DNA of 64,000 nucleotides from Brenneria corticis (GTDB lineage: Bacteria; Pseudomonadota; Gammaproteobacteria; Enterobacterales; Enterobacteriaceae), in the NCBI RefSeq assembly GCF_003115855.1, contig NZ_KZ819078.1:124001-188000 (forward strand). The letters are read 5' to 3'. Positions 53,471 to 61,676 of this stretch are shown here, piece after piece. The position numbers were made by a program, and so were the translations under genes. How positions within the stretch are numbered: position 1 is the stretch's first letter; the number at the start of each line of letters is the position of its first letter. The notes under the pieces were generated by a model. It was given only the letters and a program-made list of their open reading frames with translations, had not been told where the DNA came from and ran no database searches.

Positions 53471-53489
53471 TAATGAGAGTGATTTGTAT
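53471..53489 (-). promoter_or_regulatory. Candidate Fur box for the receptor gene
   Basis: TAATGAGAGTGATTTGTAT has one good Fur half (T-G-A-G-A-G-T against T-G-A-T-A-A-T) and a weaker second half. It lies 107 bases upstream of the receptor start, in an AT-rich stretch that also contains AGATAATAAAAATG. Confidence 0.4.
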
Positions 53490-53572
53490 TCATCTCCCTG
53501 TGTATGAATTTTGCCCTTTTTGCGCCGTTATTGTCATTTGATTCGAATAAAAATGAAATTAGCGCTAAGCGG

Positions 53573-54742
53573 CTAACTCAAAAAGGAATTCATGATTGAG
53601 CGATACCAGTAATGGAAATGCTGCATCCCTTCTTCGAGCGGTACCTGATAGGGGCCGGCATCATCAATCCCGCGGTTATACAATGATCTTCTCCCTGCGT
53701 CGGTGCGCTCGGCTATTTCATCGTCCTCAATCGCGGTTTCCATATATGCCGCCCGGTGTGACTCGATCAGATAACGATTGGATTGCCGAAGTTTGCTGGG
53801 ATAGTAAAACTCCACGACGTTGAGGGTGTCGTGTATGCCGGTGGGGTAGACGGTGGAAAGCACCAGGGCATGCGGAAAGACCTCGATCATGTGCGTTGGG
53901 TAGTAGCTCGCCCAGATGGCGCCAAACTCCGGACTGTTTCCGCCGTAAAGCGCCATCAGCCCCTGGTGCCAGTCCTGGTAGGTGTTGGTGCCGGCACGGT
54001 CGAGCCGGGGATTGACGTTGATGCGTTGCAGACTGAACCAGTCGCCATATTCCCAACTCAGTCCTTCACTACGGACATAGCGCCGCAGACCAGGATGGAA
54101 CGAGGCAATATGGTAATCGTCATTATAAATTTCGATGAACGTTTTCCAGTTGCAGCTGCACGGATGCATTTCGATGTGATCGAGCTCATAGTCACTGAAG
54201 TCTAAATCCGGATGTTCAAACAGTCGGCCTATATCTTTCACTGGATCGCGAGGGCCTTCAAACAGGAAACCGGCCACATTGGAAATAGGATATTTGGGCA
54301 GATTGCGGCAGGGATGCTCGGGAAATTTCGGCGCACCAAGGTGGGTACCGCTGCTGTCATAGTTCCAGCCGTGGAGCGGGCACAGGATTAGGCCGCCAGT
54401 CGAACTTAGATTGCCACGCCGAATAACCGACTCCTGCGTGCCGGGGCCGAAATCCCCTAGCATCAATGCCTGGCGGTGACGGCAGACATTTGAGATTAAC
54501 TCGATGCCATTGGCGTTTCTGAGCAGGATCCGCGAGTACCCGTCATGGGGGAGGGCATACCAGTCACCCGGTTCGGGAACCATCATTTCGTGTCCGATAT
54601 AGCAGGCGCTGCGTTTGAAGATAAGCTCTTGTTCAAGCTCATATATGGCAGGATCGCAGTAGGCCTTGATAGGCAGCATAGGGGGACTCTGCATGGCAGA
54701 GTTTCCGAAAATCTGACTAATCTTGCTGGTTGGACTGTACAT
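53573..54742 (-). CDS. alcE: AlcE-like Rieske iron-sulfur oxygenase
   Basis: A 389-residue ring-hydroxylating-dioxygenase alpha-subunit-like protein. The Rieske cluster ligands are Cys87, His89, Cys121 and His124. The mononuclear iron site shows N-D-D-Y-H-I-A-S-F-H (His211 and His216). In Bordetella the alcaligin operon contains such a Rieske protein, AlcE, proposed to hydroxylate the diamine backbone. It lies 68 bases after the synthetase gene on the same strand. No dedicated reductase is visible nearby, so electrons must come from a protein encoded elsewhere. Confidence 0.82.
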   Translation of the reverse strand: MYSPTSKISQIFGNSAMQSPPMLPIKAYCDPAIYELEQELIFKRSACYIGHEMMVPEPGDWYALPHDGYSRILLRNANGIELISNVCRHRQALMLGDFGPGTQESVIRRGNLSSTGGLILCPLHGWNYDSSGTHLGAPKFPEHPCRNLPKYPISNVAGFLFEGPRDPVKDIGRLFEHPDLDFSDYELDHIEMHPCSCNWKTFIEIYNDDYHIASFHPGLRRYVRSEGLSWEYGDWFSLQRINVNPRLDRAGTNTYQDWHQGLMALYGGNSPEFGAIWASYYPTHMIEVFPHALVLSTVYPTGIHDTLNVVEFYYPSKLRQSNRYLIESHRAAYMETAIEDDEIAERTDAGRRSLYNRGIDDAGPYQVPLEEGMQHFHYWYRSIMNSFLS

Positions 54743-54810
54743 GAACGGTACCTCCTATGACTGACTGGTTTACTCCGGGCGTTGGATAAACCTGAGCCCG
54801 GGTATTAAGG

Positions 54811-56649
54811 TCATCTTCGGCGCGGAGAGAACGGTGCCACCGGGTTTTCCAGCGGTTCGGCCATAATCAGGCTAGCTGCCGGATTCGCTAAATCGACCAT
54901 CTGTAAATTGTTTTTCAATTGCAGGCGGTTCAGGCACGAGTGCAGAAAAGTCGGCGCAAAGAAGTCATGCTGTTCAAAACGCGCCTGTAGTTCCGGATGT
55001 GCCTGCTGGTAGTCGATAACCGACTGCGCCACGGTGCGCCAGAACCTATGCTCATCCATGCAGCCATTCTCCTCCAGGAGCTGGCTCAGGTGACGGAATA
55101 CACCGTCGAAAACGTCAATGAAGATGCCTAGGATTTTGTAATTTTCAGGCACATCCACGGCAAGGCGTTCCAGCCCTGGCGGCATCTGAGCGTCTTTGTC
55201 GAGGATGGCCGACTCTTCGGCGATGTCTTTCATAATGACCCGCACCGGCACATAGCCGTCGAGGATCAGAATCAGGTTCTCGCCGTGGGGCATGAACGTC
55301 AGGAAGTGCGCATAGAAGCAATGGATAAGCGGGTGCAGGAAAGCCCTGAGATACTGCTCCACCCACTGCTGTGCACTCAAGCCGGAACGGGATATCAACT
55401 CCGCTATCAGGGCGTTGCCTTGCGGGTCGACGTGCAGCAGCGCTGCCATGGTCATCAGTCGTTCACCAGGCTTGAGCCGGCCGATCGGGCTTTCACGCCA
55501 GAGTACGGAAAGCATTTTCTTGTAGGGGCTGTCGGTTTCCAGCGCGGCCTCATAGTAGTGGTTACGGTAACCGACGGAGGCGACTTCGCGCAGAATAGTG
55601 AAACCGTATGCGCGCAGCACCGGGTCGCTGGCGATCAGATCATCCAGATAGGCATTGATGGCGGGCGTACCAGCCATGTAGTAGGGGGACAGGCCGCGCA
55701 TAAACCCCATGTTGAGCACCGACAGCGAGGTTTTGACGTAGCATTTATCGGGCTGGGAGGCATTGAAGTAGGTGCGTACTGACTGCTGGGCTACATACAG
55801 ATCTTCGCTGTTGCCTAAAGGCACGATACGGCGGTTCGCGATATCGGCGGCGAACATGATGCTGAGTTTATTAAACCATTGCCAGGGATGAGCCGGCATA
55901 AACAGGTAATTACCGGCATCAAGTCCCTGTTCATACAATTGCCGTCGATAGCGCTCAAGCAGGGCTTCTCCCAGTTCCTCTCGCAGCAGGGTGTCATGGT
56001 CGAGACCGGGGATCGCGGCGAAATGGGCCTGATCCTTGTGTACCGCCAGCCAGACGATAGCGAAGCGCGATCCGGTTTCCGGAGCATAGGCATGGTAATC
56101 GAAAGCATCGAAGCCTAAACGGCCGTTATTGGCCACAAAGCCGGGGTGACCCTCGATCATGGCGGATTCGAATTCCTGGTAATCGGCATCGGCCAGTTCC
56201 GCACTGCTAAGGTATGGGCGACTGTGCTTGTAGGCGGCTCCGTATAGGGTACTGCTGATTTCATCAAGATAAATCGGTAGCTTGTCGGCGGGGATGCCGA
56301 GGGTGTGCTTGAAATCGTTGATGAAGGTCAGCGCATCCAGAGGCTGCTCGCTTTTTCCATTCAGAATGCGCACGATACTGGATGGCTCTATCCACCAGTG
56401 GCGCAGTGCCAGCCGACGTGCGTGAAAACGATAGCAACAGGAAATCGTATCGGCGGTCAGTTCGAATACTCCCCAGCCAGCATGGCCGTCGGCATCAATT
56501 TCGGCGGGGGTAAACACCTGTTCGTGCGCATACTCCGAGATGGCTTTACGCACCAGATGGCGGTTGACTTTGTGCCAGACATCCGGCGTCAGGTGAGGTA
56601 CGACAGAGGCAGGCTGACCAGGGGGGGGAATATTCATCATGGCATTCAT
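54811..56649 (-). CDS. alcC: NIS siderophore synthetase (IucA/IucC family, AlcC-like)
   Basis: A 612-residue ATP-dependent synthetase joining carboxylate and amine units without a peptide template. The IucA/IucC core is seen in the H-P-W-Q-W segment, K-T-S-L-S-V-L-N-M-G-F-M-R-G-L and H-G-E-N-L-I-L. The C-terminal part is FhuF-like. Only one such synthetase is present, which suits a homodimeric macrocycle (alcaligin, putrebactin, bisucaberin) and not aerobactin, which needs two. The start at 56649 overlaps the acyltransferase stop (ATGA); ATGs 9 and 12 bases downstream are alternatives. Confidence 0.88.
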   Translation of the reverse strand: MNAMMNIPPPGQPASVVPHLTPDVWHKVNRHLVRKAISEYAHEQVFTPAEIDADGHAGWGVFELTADTISCCYRFHARRLALRHWWIEPSSIVRILNGKSEQPLDALTFINDFKHTLGIPADKLPIYLDEISSTLYGAAYKHSRPYLSSAELADADYQEFESAMIEGHPGFVANNGRLGFDAFDYHAYAPETGSRFAIVWLAVHKDQAHFAAIPGLDHDTLLREELGEALLERYRRQLYEQGLDAGNYLFMPAHPWQWFNKLSIMFAADIANRRIVPLGNSEDLYVAQQSVRTYFNASQPDKCYVKTSLSVLNMGFMRGLSPYYMAGTPAINAYLDDLIASDPVLRAYGFTILREVASVGYRNHYYEAALETDSPYKKMLSVLWRESPIGRLKPGERLMTMAALLHVDPQGNALIAELISRSGLSAQQWVEQYLRAFLHPLIHCFYAHFLTFMPHGENLILILDGYVPVRVIMKDIAEESAILDKDAQMPPGLERLAVDVPENYKILGIFIDVFDGVFRHLSQLLEENGCMDEHRFWRTVAQSVIDYQQAHPELQARFEQHDFFAPTFLHSCLNRLQLKNNLQMVDLANPAASLIMAEPLENPVAPFSPRRR

Positions 56650-57218
56650 CCTTTCAGTGAGTGCTCGAAATCTGTTGATGAGCAAAAGGCCAACAGTGCG
56701 GTTTTGCCTGGTAGTTGGAGGCTGCCCGCGGTCTTAAAGCCGACTGTTTCATTGAGACGGTGTACTTGTGTGTTGCGAATATCAGGTTCGACGACCACGC
56801 GCTGCGCGGATAATTCGTCAAACAGAAAGGCCACCAGGGTACGAAGCACGTCGCGTGTGAAATTGTGAATCGGTCTGGTGGCCGGGCCGACAAAGAAGTG
56901 CATGCCTATATCGCCTGGCAGGACATCGTAATGTTTGGCGATCTCATCCCTGTCCGGGTCGTAACACTCCATGACGAAGGCCGGTTCGTTGCGGTGAAAT
57001 CCCATAAATGCCTGGAGATGTGATTTCACCGCGGCTTCTTGATAAAAGGCGCGCGTTTCCTCAGGCGTCATATTCTGCATGTTCCAGTAGTGGGCATAGT
57101 CCATTTGATACCAGGGATGGATCACCGTGATATCCCGTTGCAGGTTTAATGGTCGGAGCCCCATGTCGGCATTAAGCTCCGGACGTTTTTGAGCCGGGAT
57201 CATGAGTTCATGCGACAT
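56646..57218 (-). CDS. alcB: Hydroxydiamine N-acyltransferase (AlcB/IucB-like GNAT)
   Basis: A 190-residue GNAT-fold protein of the siderophore acyltransferase class (IucB/AlcB/RhbD). It has I-H-P-W-Y-Q-M-D-Y-A-H-Y-W, F-V-M-E-C-Y-D-P, H-F-F-V-G-P and F-D-E-L-S-A-Q-R-V-V-V-E-P-D. In alcaligin-type pathways it would put succinate from succinyl-CoA onto the N-hydroxydiamine. The start at 57218 has GGAGAT seven bases upstream and overlaps the MFS gene by 11 bases. Confidence 0.88.
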   Translation of the reverse strand: MSHELMIPAQKRPELNADMGLRPLNLQRDITVIHPWYQMDYAHYWNMQNMTPEETRAFYQEAAVKSHLQAFMGFHRNEPAFVMECYDPDRDEIAKHYDVLPGDIGMHFFVGPATRPIHNFTRDVLRTLVAFLFDELSAQRVVVEPDIRNTQVHRLNETVGFKTAGSLQLPGKTALLAFCSSTDFEHSLKG

Positions 57219-58416
57219 TTTTGAGATCTCCCGATTTGCTTGATGGCAGGTGATGTAGATCAATACCGAAAGAGAGGCGATCGATGACTGCGGTAAGCAG
57301 CATGCCGATTGCCGCTATCACAAAAGAGGCCGGTATCCCGATCAGACTGACCAGATAACCGGCACCGAACGAAGAGAGCAGAACCCCCAGATTCTGAAAG
57401 AAGTTGGTAACGCCGAAATCACGGGCATAGACTTCCGGGGAACTGACTTTGAACAATGTCACTTCCAGTTTCACAGTGACTTGGTAGAGTGCCCAGCCGT
57501 ACAGGCAGCGGCCCAGGACAATGAGCCACAGCGACGGGGTTGCCTGAAGCATCAGGCCCAGCGCGCCGATCAGCAGATTGCCCAGCGTATGATCGAGTAG
57601 GCCCGGCGGCGGAGAATACCGGCGTTTGACGGACAATGCGATGAGCGCCACGATCCCCGGTATGGCGAAAATCAGCCCGGTCAGCATCTGGTTGGTAAGG
57701 CCGGTGGTATTTTCCCAATACACGCTAAAGAACGGCCTGACCAGGTAGGCGCTGAAATCGAACAGCAACATCAGCAGGCTGAGCTTGAGCAAGGCTGAAA
57801 GCGCCTGTGGCGAACGTTTGGGAAGGGGAAGGGATGTTGCTTTTTCGTCTCTGGATAGTACAGGCGTTGCTTTCCCGCTGTACAGCAGGTAGAGGCACAA
57901 TCCCAATTGGGCAAAGTCGCCCGCGGCCATCAGCCAGATGCAAAACACCGGTCCGTATTGTTGCAGCCCCAGGCCGCCTATGGTCGCGCCGAAGATGGCG
58001 CCAATATGCACCACAACGGACAGCGCACCGATAACCATGCTGTGGTTTTGGGGTTTTTCCAGCCGCATCAGATAGGGAAACATCAGCAGGTAGCTGGCCT
58101 TGGTCATGAACATGATCATGGTTAGCAGCCAGTAGCTCCAAGCTGTCGGCGCCCAGGCTGAAAACACGCAGAATATGGCGGCGGCGAATTGCGTATAAAC
58201 CAGCAGACGCATGGTTTCTATCCGTCTGGCAATACGCGCCCATACGGGCAACATGCACATAACGGCAATAGAGATCGCAGCGATATAGGCGCCGACATGT
58301 ACCGTACTGGTGATTCCGTAGCGCTCCCTGAAAAACTGGGGATAGAATGCGATCAGGATAGAATCGCTGATCACGCCAAATGCAGACATGATGAGAATGG
58401 TCATCCGTAGCGTCAT
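57208..58416 (-). CDS. MFS transporter, probable siderophore exporter
   Basis: A 402-residue protein with twelve predicted membrane helices and the MFS loop pattern around residues 58-66 (W-A-R-I-A-R-R-I-E). It sits inside the biosynthetic operon, overlapping the monooxygenase stop (ATGA) and the acyltransferase start. This fits an exporter of the finished siderophore like Bordetella AlcS, though uptake of a ferri-complex cannot be excluded from sequence. Confidence 0.85.
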   Translation of the reverse strand: MTLRMTILIMSAFGVISDSILIAFYPQFFRERYGITSTVHVGAYIAAISIAVMCMLPVWARIARRIETMRLLVYTQFAAAIFCVFSAWAPTAWSYWLLTMIMFMTKASYLLMFPYLMRLEKPQNHSMVIGALSVVVHIGAIFGATIGGLGLQQYGPVFCIWLMAAGDFAQLGLCLYLLYSGKATPVLSRDEKATSLPLPKRSPQALSALLKLSLLMLLFDFSAYLVRPFFSVYWENTTGLTNQMLTGLIFAIPGIVALIALSVKRRYSPPPGLLDHTLGNLLIGALGLMLQATPSLWLIVLGRCLYGWALYQVTVKLEVTLFKVSSPEVYARDFGVTNFFQNLGVLLSSFGAGYLVSLIGIPASFVIAAIGMLLTAVIDRLSFGIDLHHLPSSKSGDLKNVA

Positions 58417-59738
58417 TCGGCATTACCTTTTCTGGCGATCAATTCAAAACCGCTATCGCGGGGGGGCCGAAAGTCCTGGAAAATGGTCCGTTGCTCGGCG
58501 GGATAGTGATCTACGCCGGTTAAGGCAAGCACCAATCGGCTGTTGCGATAGCAGGCGAGGCCCAAATCCGGATTGATCAGGCCGTGGCTTTGAAACCCTA
58601 CATTCTGGACAAAGATTTCCAGGCCCTGGTGATCGACCGCCCAGTGCCTGAATGGCCGATAGCGGCCTTCCTCATCCCAGCGAATGCGGTCTCTGATGCC
58701 CTCAATAAAAGCAGGCAGCCGATAGCGATAGCCAGTAGCAAAAACCAGCCCGTCAGTCTGATGGCCAAATACCTCCCCGGTTTGGGTGTGGGTGAATTCC
58801 AGCGTCCAGTGCCGGGTATCAGGGGAAAATCCACACTCCGTGAGAGCCATATTCGGTAAAAGACGCGTTTGTGGCGCGTCGAGATGGCGGCGTTCATCAA
58901 GCAGGTCGTAAATTTCAGCAATAAGAGAAGGGTTGATGCCGTTGTAAATGGTGCGTTGATCTGCGATAAGCGCAGATTTAACTGCTGGATCAAGGCCGTA
59001 AAAGTAATTTCCGTAGTCTGGACTGATCAATTCAAGCGTCAGCTTGGCGTTTTCCATTTGAAAGAATCTTGGCGCCCGGGTGATCCAGTTCAGCGTATAG
59101 CCATGCTGTTTGGCATCAACCAGGAGTTCACGGTAGACTTCGGCGCCACTTTGACCGCTGCCTATGATAGTGATATTTCGGCATTTTTTTAGGTATTCGC
59201 GGTTTTTCAGGTAATCGGCAGTATGAATGGCATGCCGGATCTCGCTGCCAGGAGGAAGGTGGCGCACGCTGCCGATGCCAACGACCAGTTTTTTGGCTAT
59301 GAATTCAAAATTCGTGCCTCGGGAATGATCTGAACCTGAAACAATATAAGCGGATAGGTCGGGATCGTAGCGAATATTTTCGACTTCATGTTGGAATTTC
59401 AGGTTTTCGAGTTGCCCGGTAACCCACTGGCAATAGCGATTGAACTCCTGGCGCGATAAGTACCAGTTCTCTCGAATATAGTAGGTGTACAACCGGCCTT
59501 GCTGTTTACAATAATTGAGATAGCTGAAAGGACTGGTGGGGTCGGCCATTGAGACCAAATCGGCGAGAAACGGGTTTTGCAGCGTCGTGCCATCCAGCAG
59601 CATTCCTTCATGCCAGGTGAACGCTTTTTTCCTGTCGAGGAAGAGGCTTTCCACCCCTTCCAGCGGTGATACCAGGCAGGCAAGGCTAAGGTTAAACGGC
59701 CCCAGCCCTATGGCCAAAAAGTCATACGTTTTCCTCAT
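58413..59738 (-). CDS. alcA: Diamine/amino acid N-monooxygenase (AlcA/IucD-like)
   Basis: A 441-residue FAD- and NADPH-dependent N-hydroxylase. The FAD motif is G-L-G-P-F-N (about residues 11-16) and the NADPH motif is I-G-S-G-Q-S-G-A-E. F-A-T-G-Y-R-Y near the C-terminus completes the lysine/ornithine hydroxylase signature. In this context putrescine or cadaverine is the likely substrate. It is the first gene of the operon, preceded by Fur-like sequences. No diamine-forming decarboxylase is present in the window. Confidence 0.88.
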   Translation of the reverse strand: MRKTYDFLAIGLGPFNLSLACLVSPLEGVESLFLDRKKAFTWHEGMLLDGTTLQNPFLADLVSMADPTSPFSYLNYCKQQGRLYTYYIRENWYLSRQEFNRYCQWVTGQLENLKFQHEVENIRYDPDLSAYIVSGSDHSRGTNFEFIAKKLVVGIGSVRHLPPGSEIRHAIHTADYLKNREYLKKCRNITIIGSGQSGAEVYRELLVDAKQHGYTLNWITRAPRFFQMENAKLTLELISPDYGNYFYGLDPAVKSALIADQRTIYNGINPSLIAEIYDLLDERRHLDAPQTRLLPNMALTECGFSPDTRHWTLEFTHTQTGEVFGHQTDGLVFATGYRYRLPAFIEGIRDRIRWDEEGRYRPFRHWAVDHQGLEIFVQNVGFQSHGLINPDLGLACYRNSRLVLALTGVDHYPAEQRTIFQDFRPPRDSGFELIARKGNAE

Positions 59739-59773
59739 ACCACCACTCCTTCTTAACGGTAAGATTGATGCTT

Positions 59774-59880
59774 ATTGCATGAGAATCGTATTTCCATCCT
59801 GCGGCCAACTTATTACAAATGCGTGTCATTTTGGAAGCTAAATGGTTATCATTTTTTTAAATAAAGGATTCTCATTTGTA
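59774..59880 (-). promoter_or_regulatory. Fur-like control region of the siderophore operon
   Basis: This AT-rich region upstream of the monooxygenase holds several Fur half-sites: TGAGAAT near 59779-59785, AATGATAACCATTTA (minus strand, around 59840-59855) and AAATGAGAATCC (minus strand, around 59866-59878). Their clustering is typical of Fur-repressed promoters. No single perfect 19-base box is present. Confidence 0.5.
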
Positions 59881-60142
59881 TATTAAGGGTTAAATTGTGG
59901 CTTGGGGGGATTGAGAAACGCGCTGGGAATCAGCCTGCGGGTTTGAGGCTATTTAAAACGGGAAAATGGGACGGACAATATAAACCCCCTGTTTTTTGAC
60001 GATAAATAACCGGCAAGAGTGATTTGAAGAGAGCGATTGATCGCGTAAAGTGAGGGGGTGGGATCTTAGCCCTTATTTTTTGCCCGCATCGCTGATGTCG
60101 TCTTGTTAGCGGACATTAATACGTATTCGCATTGAGGAAAAC

Positions 60143-61117
60143 ATGGATAATTTTCAAAAAGATATTGATGAGAGAACTAATCTCACCTCCGCTAACAAGT
60201 TTGAGCTGTTATTGTTCCGCTTAGGAAGCGCGTCCCATGAATTGCCGTCGGAGCTGTTCGGTATCAACGTATTCAAGCTGCGCGAGATCGTTCCCATGCC
60301 CTCGCTGACCAAAGCGGCGGGCATGAAGTCGCCCATGCTGGGCATGGTGAATATTCGCGGACAGGTCATTCCGGTTATCGATCTTCCCGCCGTCGCCGGC
60401 TGCGTGCCGGAGACGGGGCTCAATATTCTGCTGGTGACGGAATATGCGCGCAGCACCCAGGCCTTCGCGGTGGAGTCGGTCGACGATATCGTCCGTCTGG
60501 ACTGGACCCAAGTGCTTACCGCCGAAGCCGGCGTCAGCAGCAGCTATATCACCAGTATCGCCCGGCTGGACAGCGATAAAGAGAGTAACCGCCTGGCCCA
60601 GGTGCTGGATGTGGAACAGATTCTGCATGACATCATCCCGGTCGACCGTAATATCCATATAAACGATGAGCAGGCCAGGGCGTTTAATTTCAAACCGGGG
60701 GCGGTCGCCATTGTGGCCGAGGATTCCAAGGTCGCCCGTTCGCTGCTGCAACAGGGGCTGGACATGATGGCGATCCCCGCCGCGATGCATGTTACCGGAC
60801 TGGAAGCCTGGAAGAAAATCAAGGCGATGGCGCAACAGGCGCAGGCGGAAGGCCGGCCGATTTCCGACAAAATCGCCTTTGTGCTGACGGATTTGGAAAT
60901 GCCGGAGATGGATGGCTTTACGCTGACGCGCAATATCAAGCACGATGATTTCCTCAGGAATATCCCGGTTATTATCCACTCCTCTCTGTCCGGCAGCGCC
61001 AACGAAGATCATGTGCGCAAGGTCGGGGCGGATGCCTACGTGGCGAAATTCGAAATCAACGAACTGGCGACGGTTATCCACGGCGTGCTCGACGGCGCCA
61101 AACCGGCTCGGGCATAA
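60143..61117 (+). CDS. cheV: CheV, CheW-like coupling protein with receiver domain
   Basis: A 324-residue chemotaxis protein. The CheW-like domain (about residues 20-165) shows F-G-I-N-V-F-K-L-R-E-I and G-M-V-N-I-R-G-Q-V-I-P-V-I-D. The C-terminal receiver domain has A-E-D-S-K-V-A-R-S and the phospho-acceptor Asp in T-D-L-E-M-P-E-M-D-G. It couples receptors to CheA and adapts by phosphorylation. A degenerate flagellar -10 (GACGATAA, 59998-60005) lies upstream without a well-spaced -35. Between 59881 and 60142 I see no gene. Confidence 0.93.
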   Translation: MDNFQKDIDERTNLTSANKFELLLFRLGSASHELPSELFGINVFKLREIVPMPSLTKAAGMKSPMLGMVNIRGQVIPVIDLPAVAGCVPETGLNILLVTEYARSTQAFAVESVDDIVRLDWTQVLTAEAGVSSSYITSIARLDSDKESNRLAQVLDVEQILHDIIPVDRNIHINDEQARAFNFKPGAVAIVAEDSKVARSLLQQGLDMMAIPAAMHVTGLEAWKKIKAMAQQAQAEGRPISDKIAFVLTDLEMPEMDGFTLTRNIKHDDFLRNIPVIIHSSLSGSANEDHVRKVGADAYVAKFEINELATVIHGVLDGAKPARA

Positions 61118-61156
61118 CGCGGCCGATCGCCGATAATTTAATGTCGGCAGCGCAGC

Positions 61157-61193
61157 AAAAAAGCCCGCTCAGGTAAACCGAGCGGGCTTTTTT
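61157..61193 (+). terminator. Strong Rho-independent terminator after cheV
   Basis: AAAAAAGCCCGCTC and GAGCGGGCTTTTTT form a GC stem flanked by A and T tracts, 39 bases after the cheV stop. It could work on both strands. Confidence 0.9.
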
Positions 61194-61252
61194 AATTCTT
61201 TCCGCCATCGCCGGGCGGCAGGGGATAATATTTCCAGCACCTTATTTTGTAA

Positions 61253-61525
61253 TATACCCGTCATACTTCAAGCTGCAGATGCGTTGGCTGCATTACTCGG
61301 CCCATCCGTGGGCCTCGCCCCGTTGGGGCCGCTGCAAGCAGCGTTCAAATCTGCTCCAGGCAGATTTGTCAGTCACCCGAATCACTTACTTGTGTAAGCT
61401 CATCGGGATTAAATGAGAGACTTCCTGTCTCTCACCGGAGGCCATCCGTTGGCTGGTCAAATTCGTTCCCGACGAATTTGTCCTTCCCTTGCCGCCTTCC
61501 TGCAACTCGAATTATTTAGGGTATA
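61253..61525. repeat. Composite palindromic intergenic repeat (YPAL-like)
   Basis: A 273-base non-coding block is bounded by TATACCCGTCATACTTCAAG and its imperfect inverse ending ATTATTTAGGGTATA. It contains several hairpins, including CAAATCTG/CAGATTTG (61346-61368) and CAAATTCGT/ACGAATTTG (61458-61480). It matches a dispersed repeat common in Pectobacterium, Serratia and Yersinia, and here appears enlarged by an internal segment (about 61412-61490). It fills most of the 559-base gap between cheV and tauA. Confidence 0.75.
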
Positions 61526-61676
61526 AACCTTTTTTGGCGAGGTTATTTTTATAGTTATTTTTCAGCAAATATTAGTTTTATTTATTATATGCAGATGCGT
61601 TTTTATCTCCGTTTTTCATCGTATATTGTCTCCACAAGCGAGAGGAAAAAATATTTCTATTTAATAGAGGATAGCG

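Noticed and set aside
51196..59738. Aerobactin operon
   Set aside because: Only one IucA/IucC-type synthetase is present, a Rieske gene is included, and the receptor is not evidently IutA-like.
59979..60005. FliA promoter for cheV (TAAA...GACGATAA)
   Set aside because: The -10 is one base off consensus, but the -35 core is two bases too close and poorly matched. It is mentioned only as degenerate.
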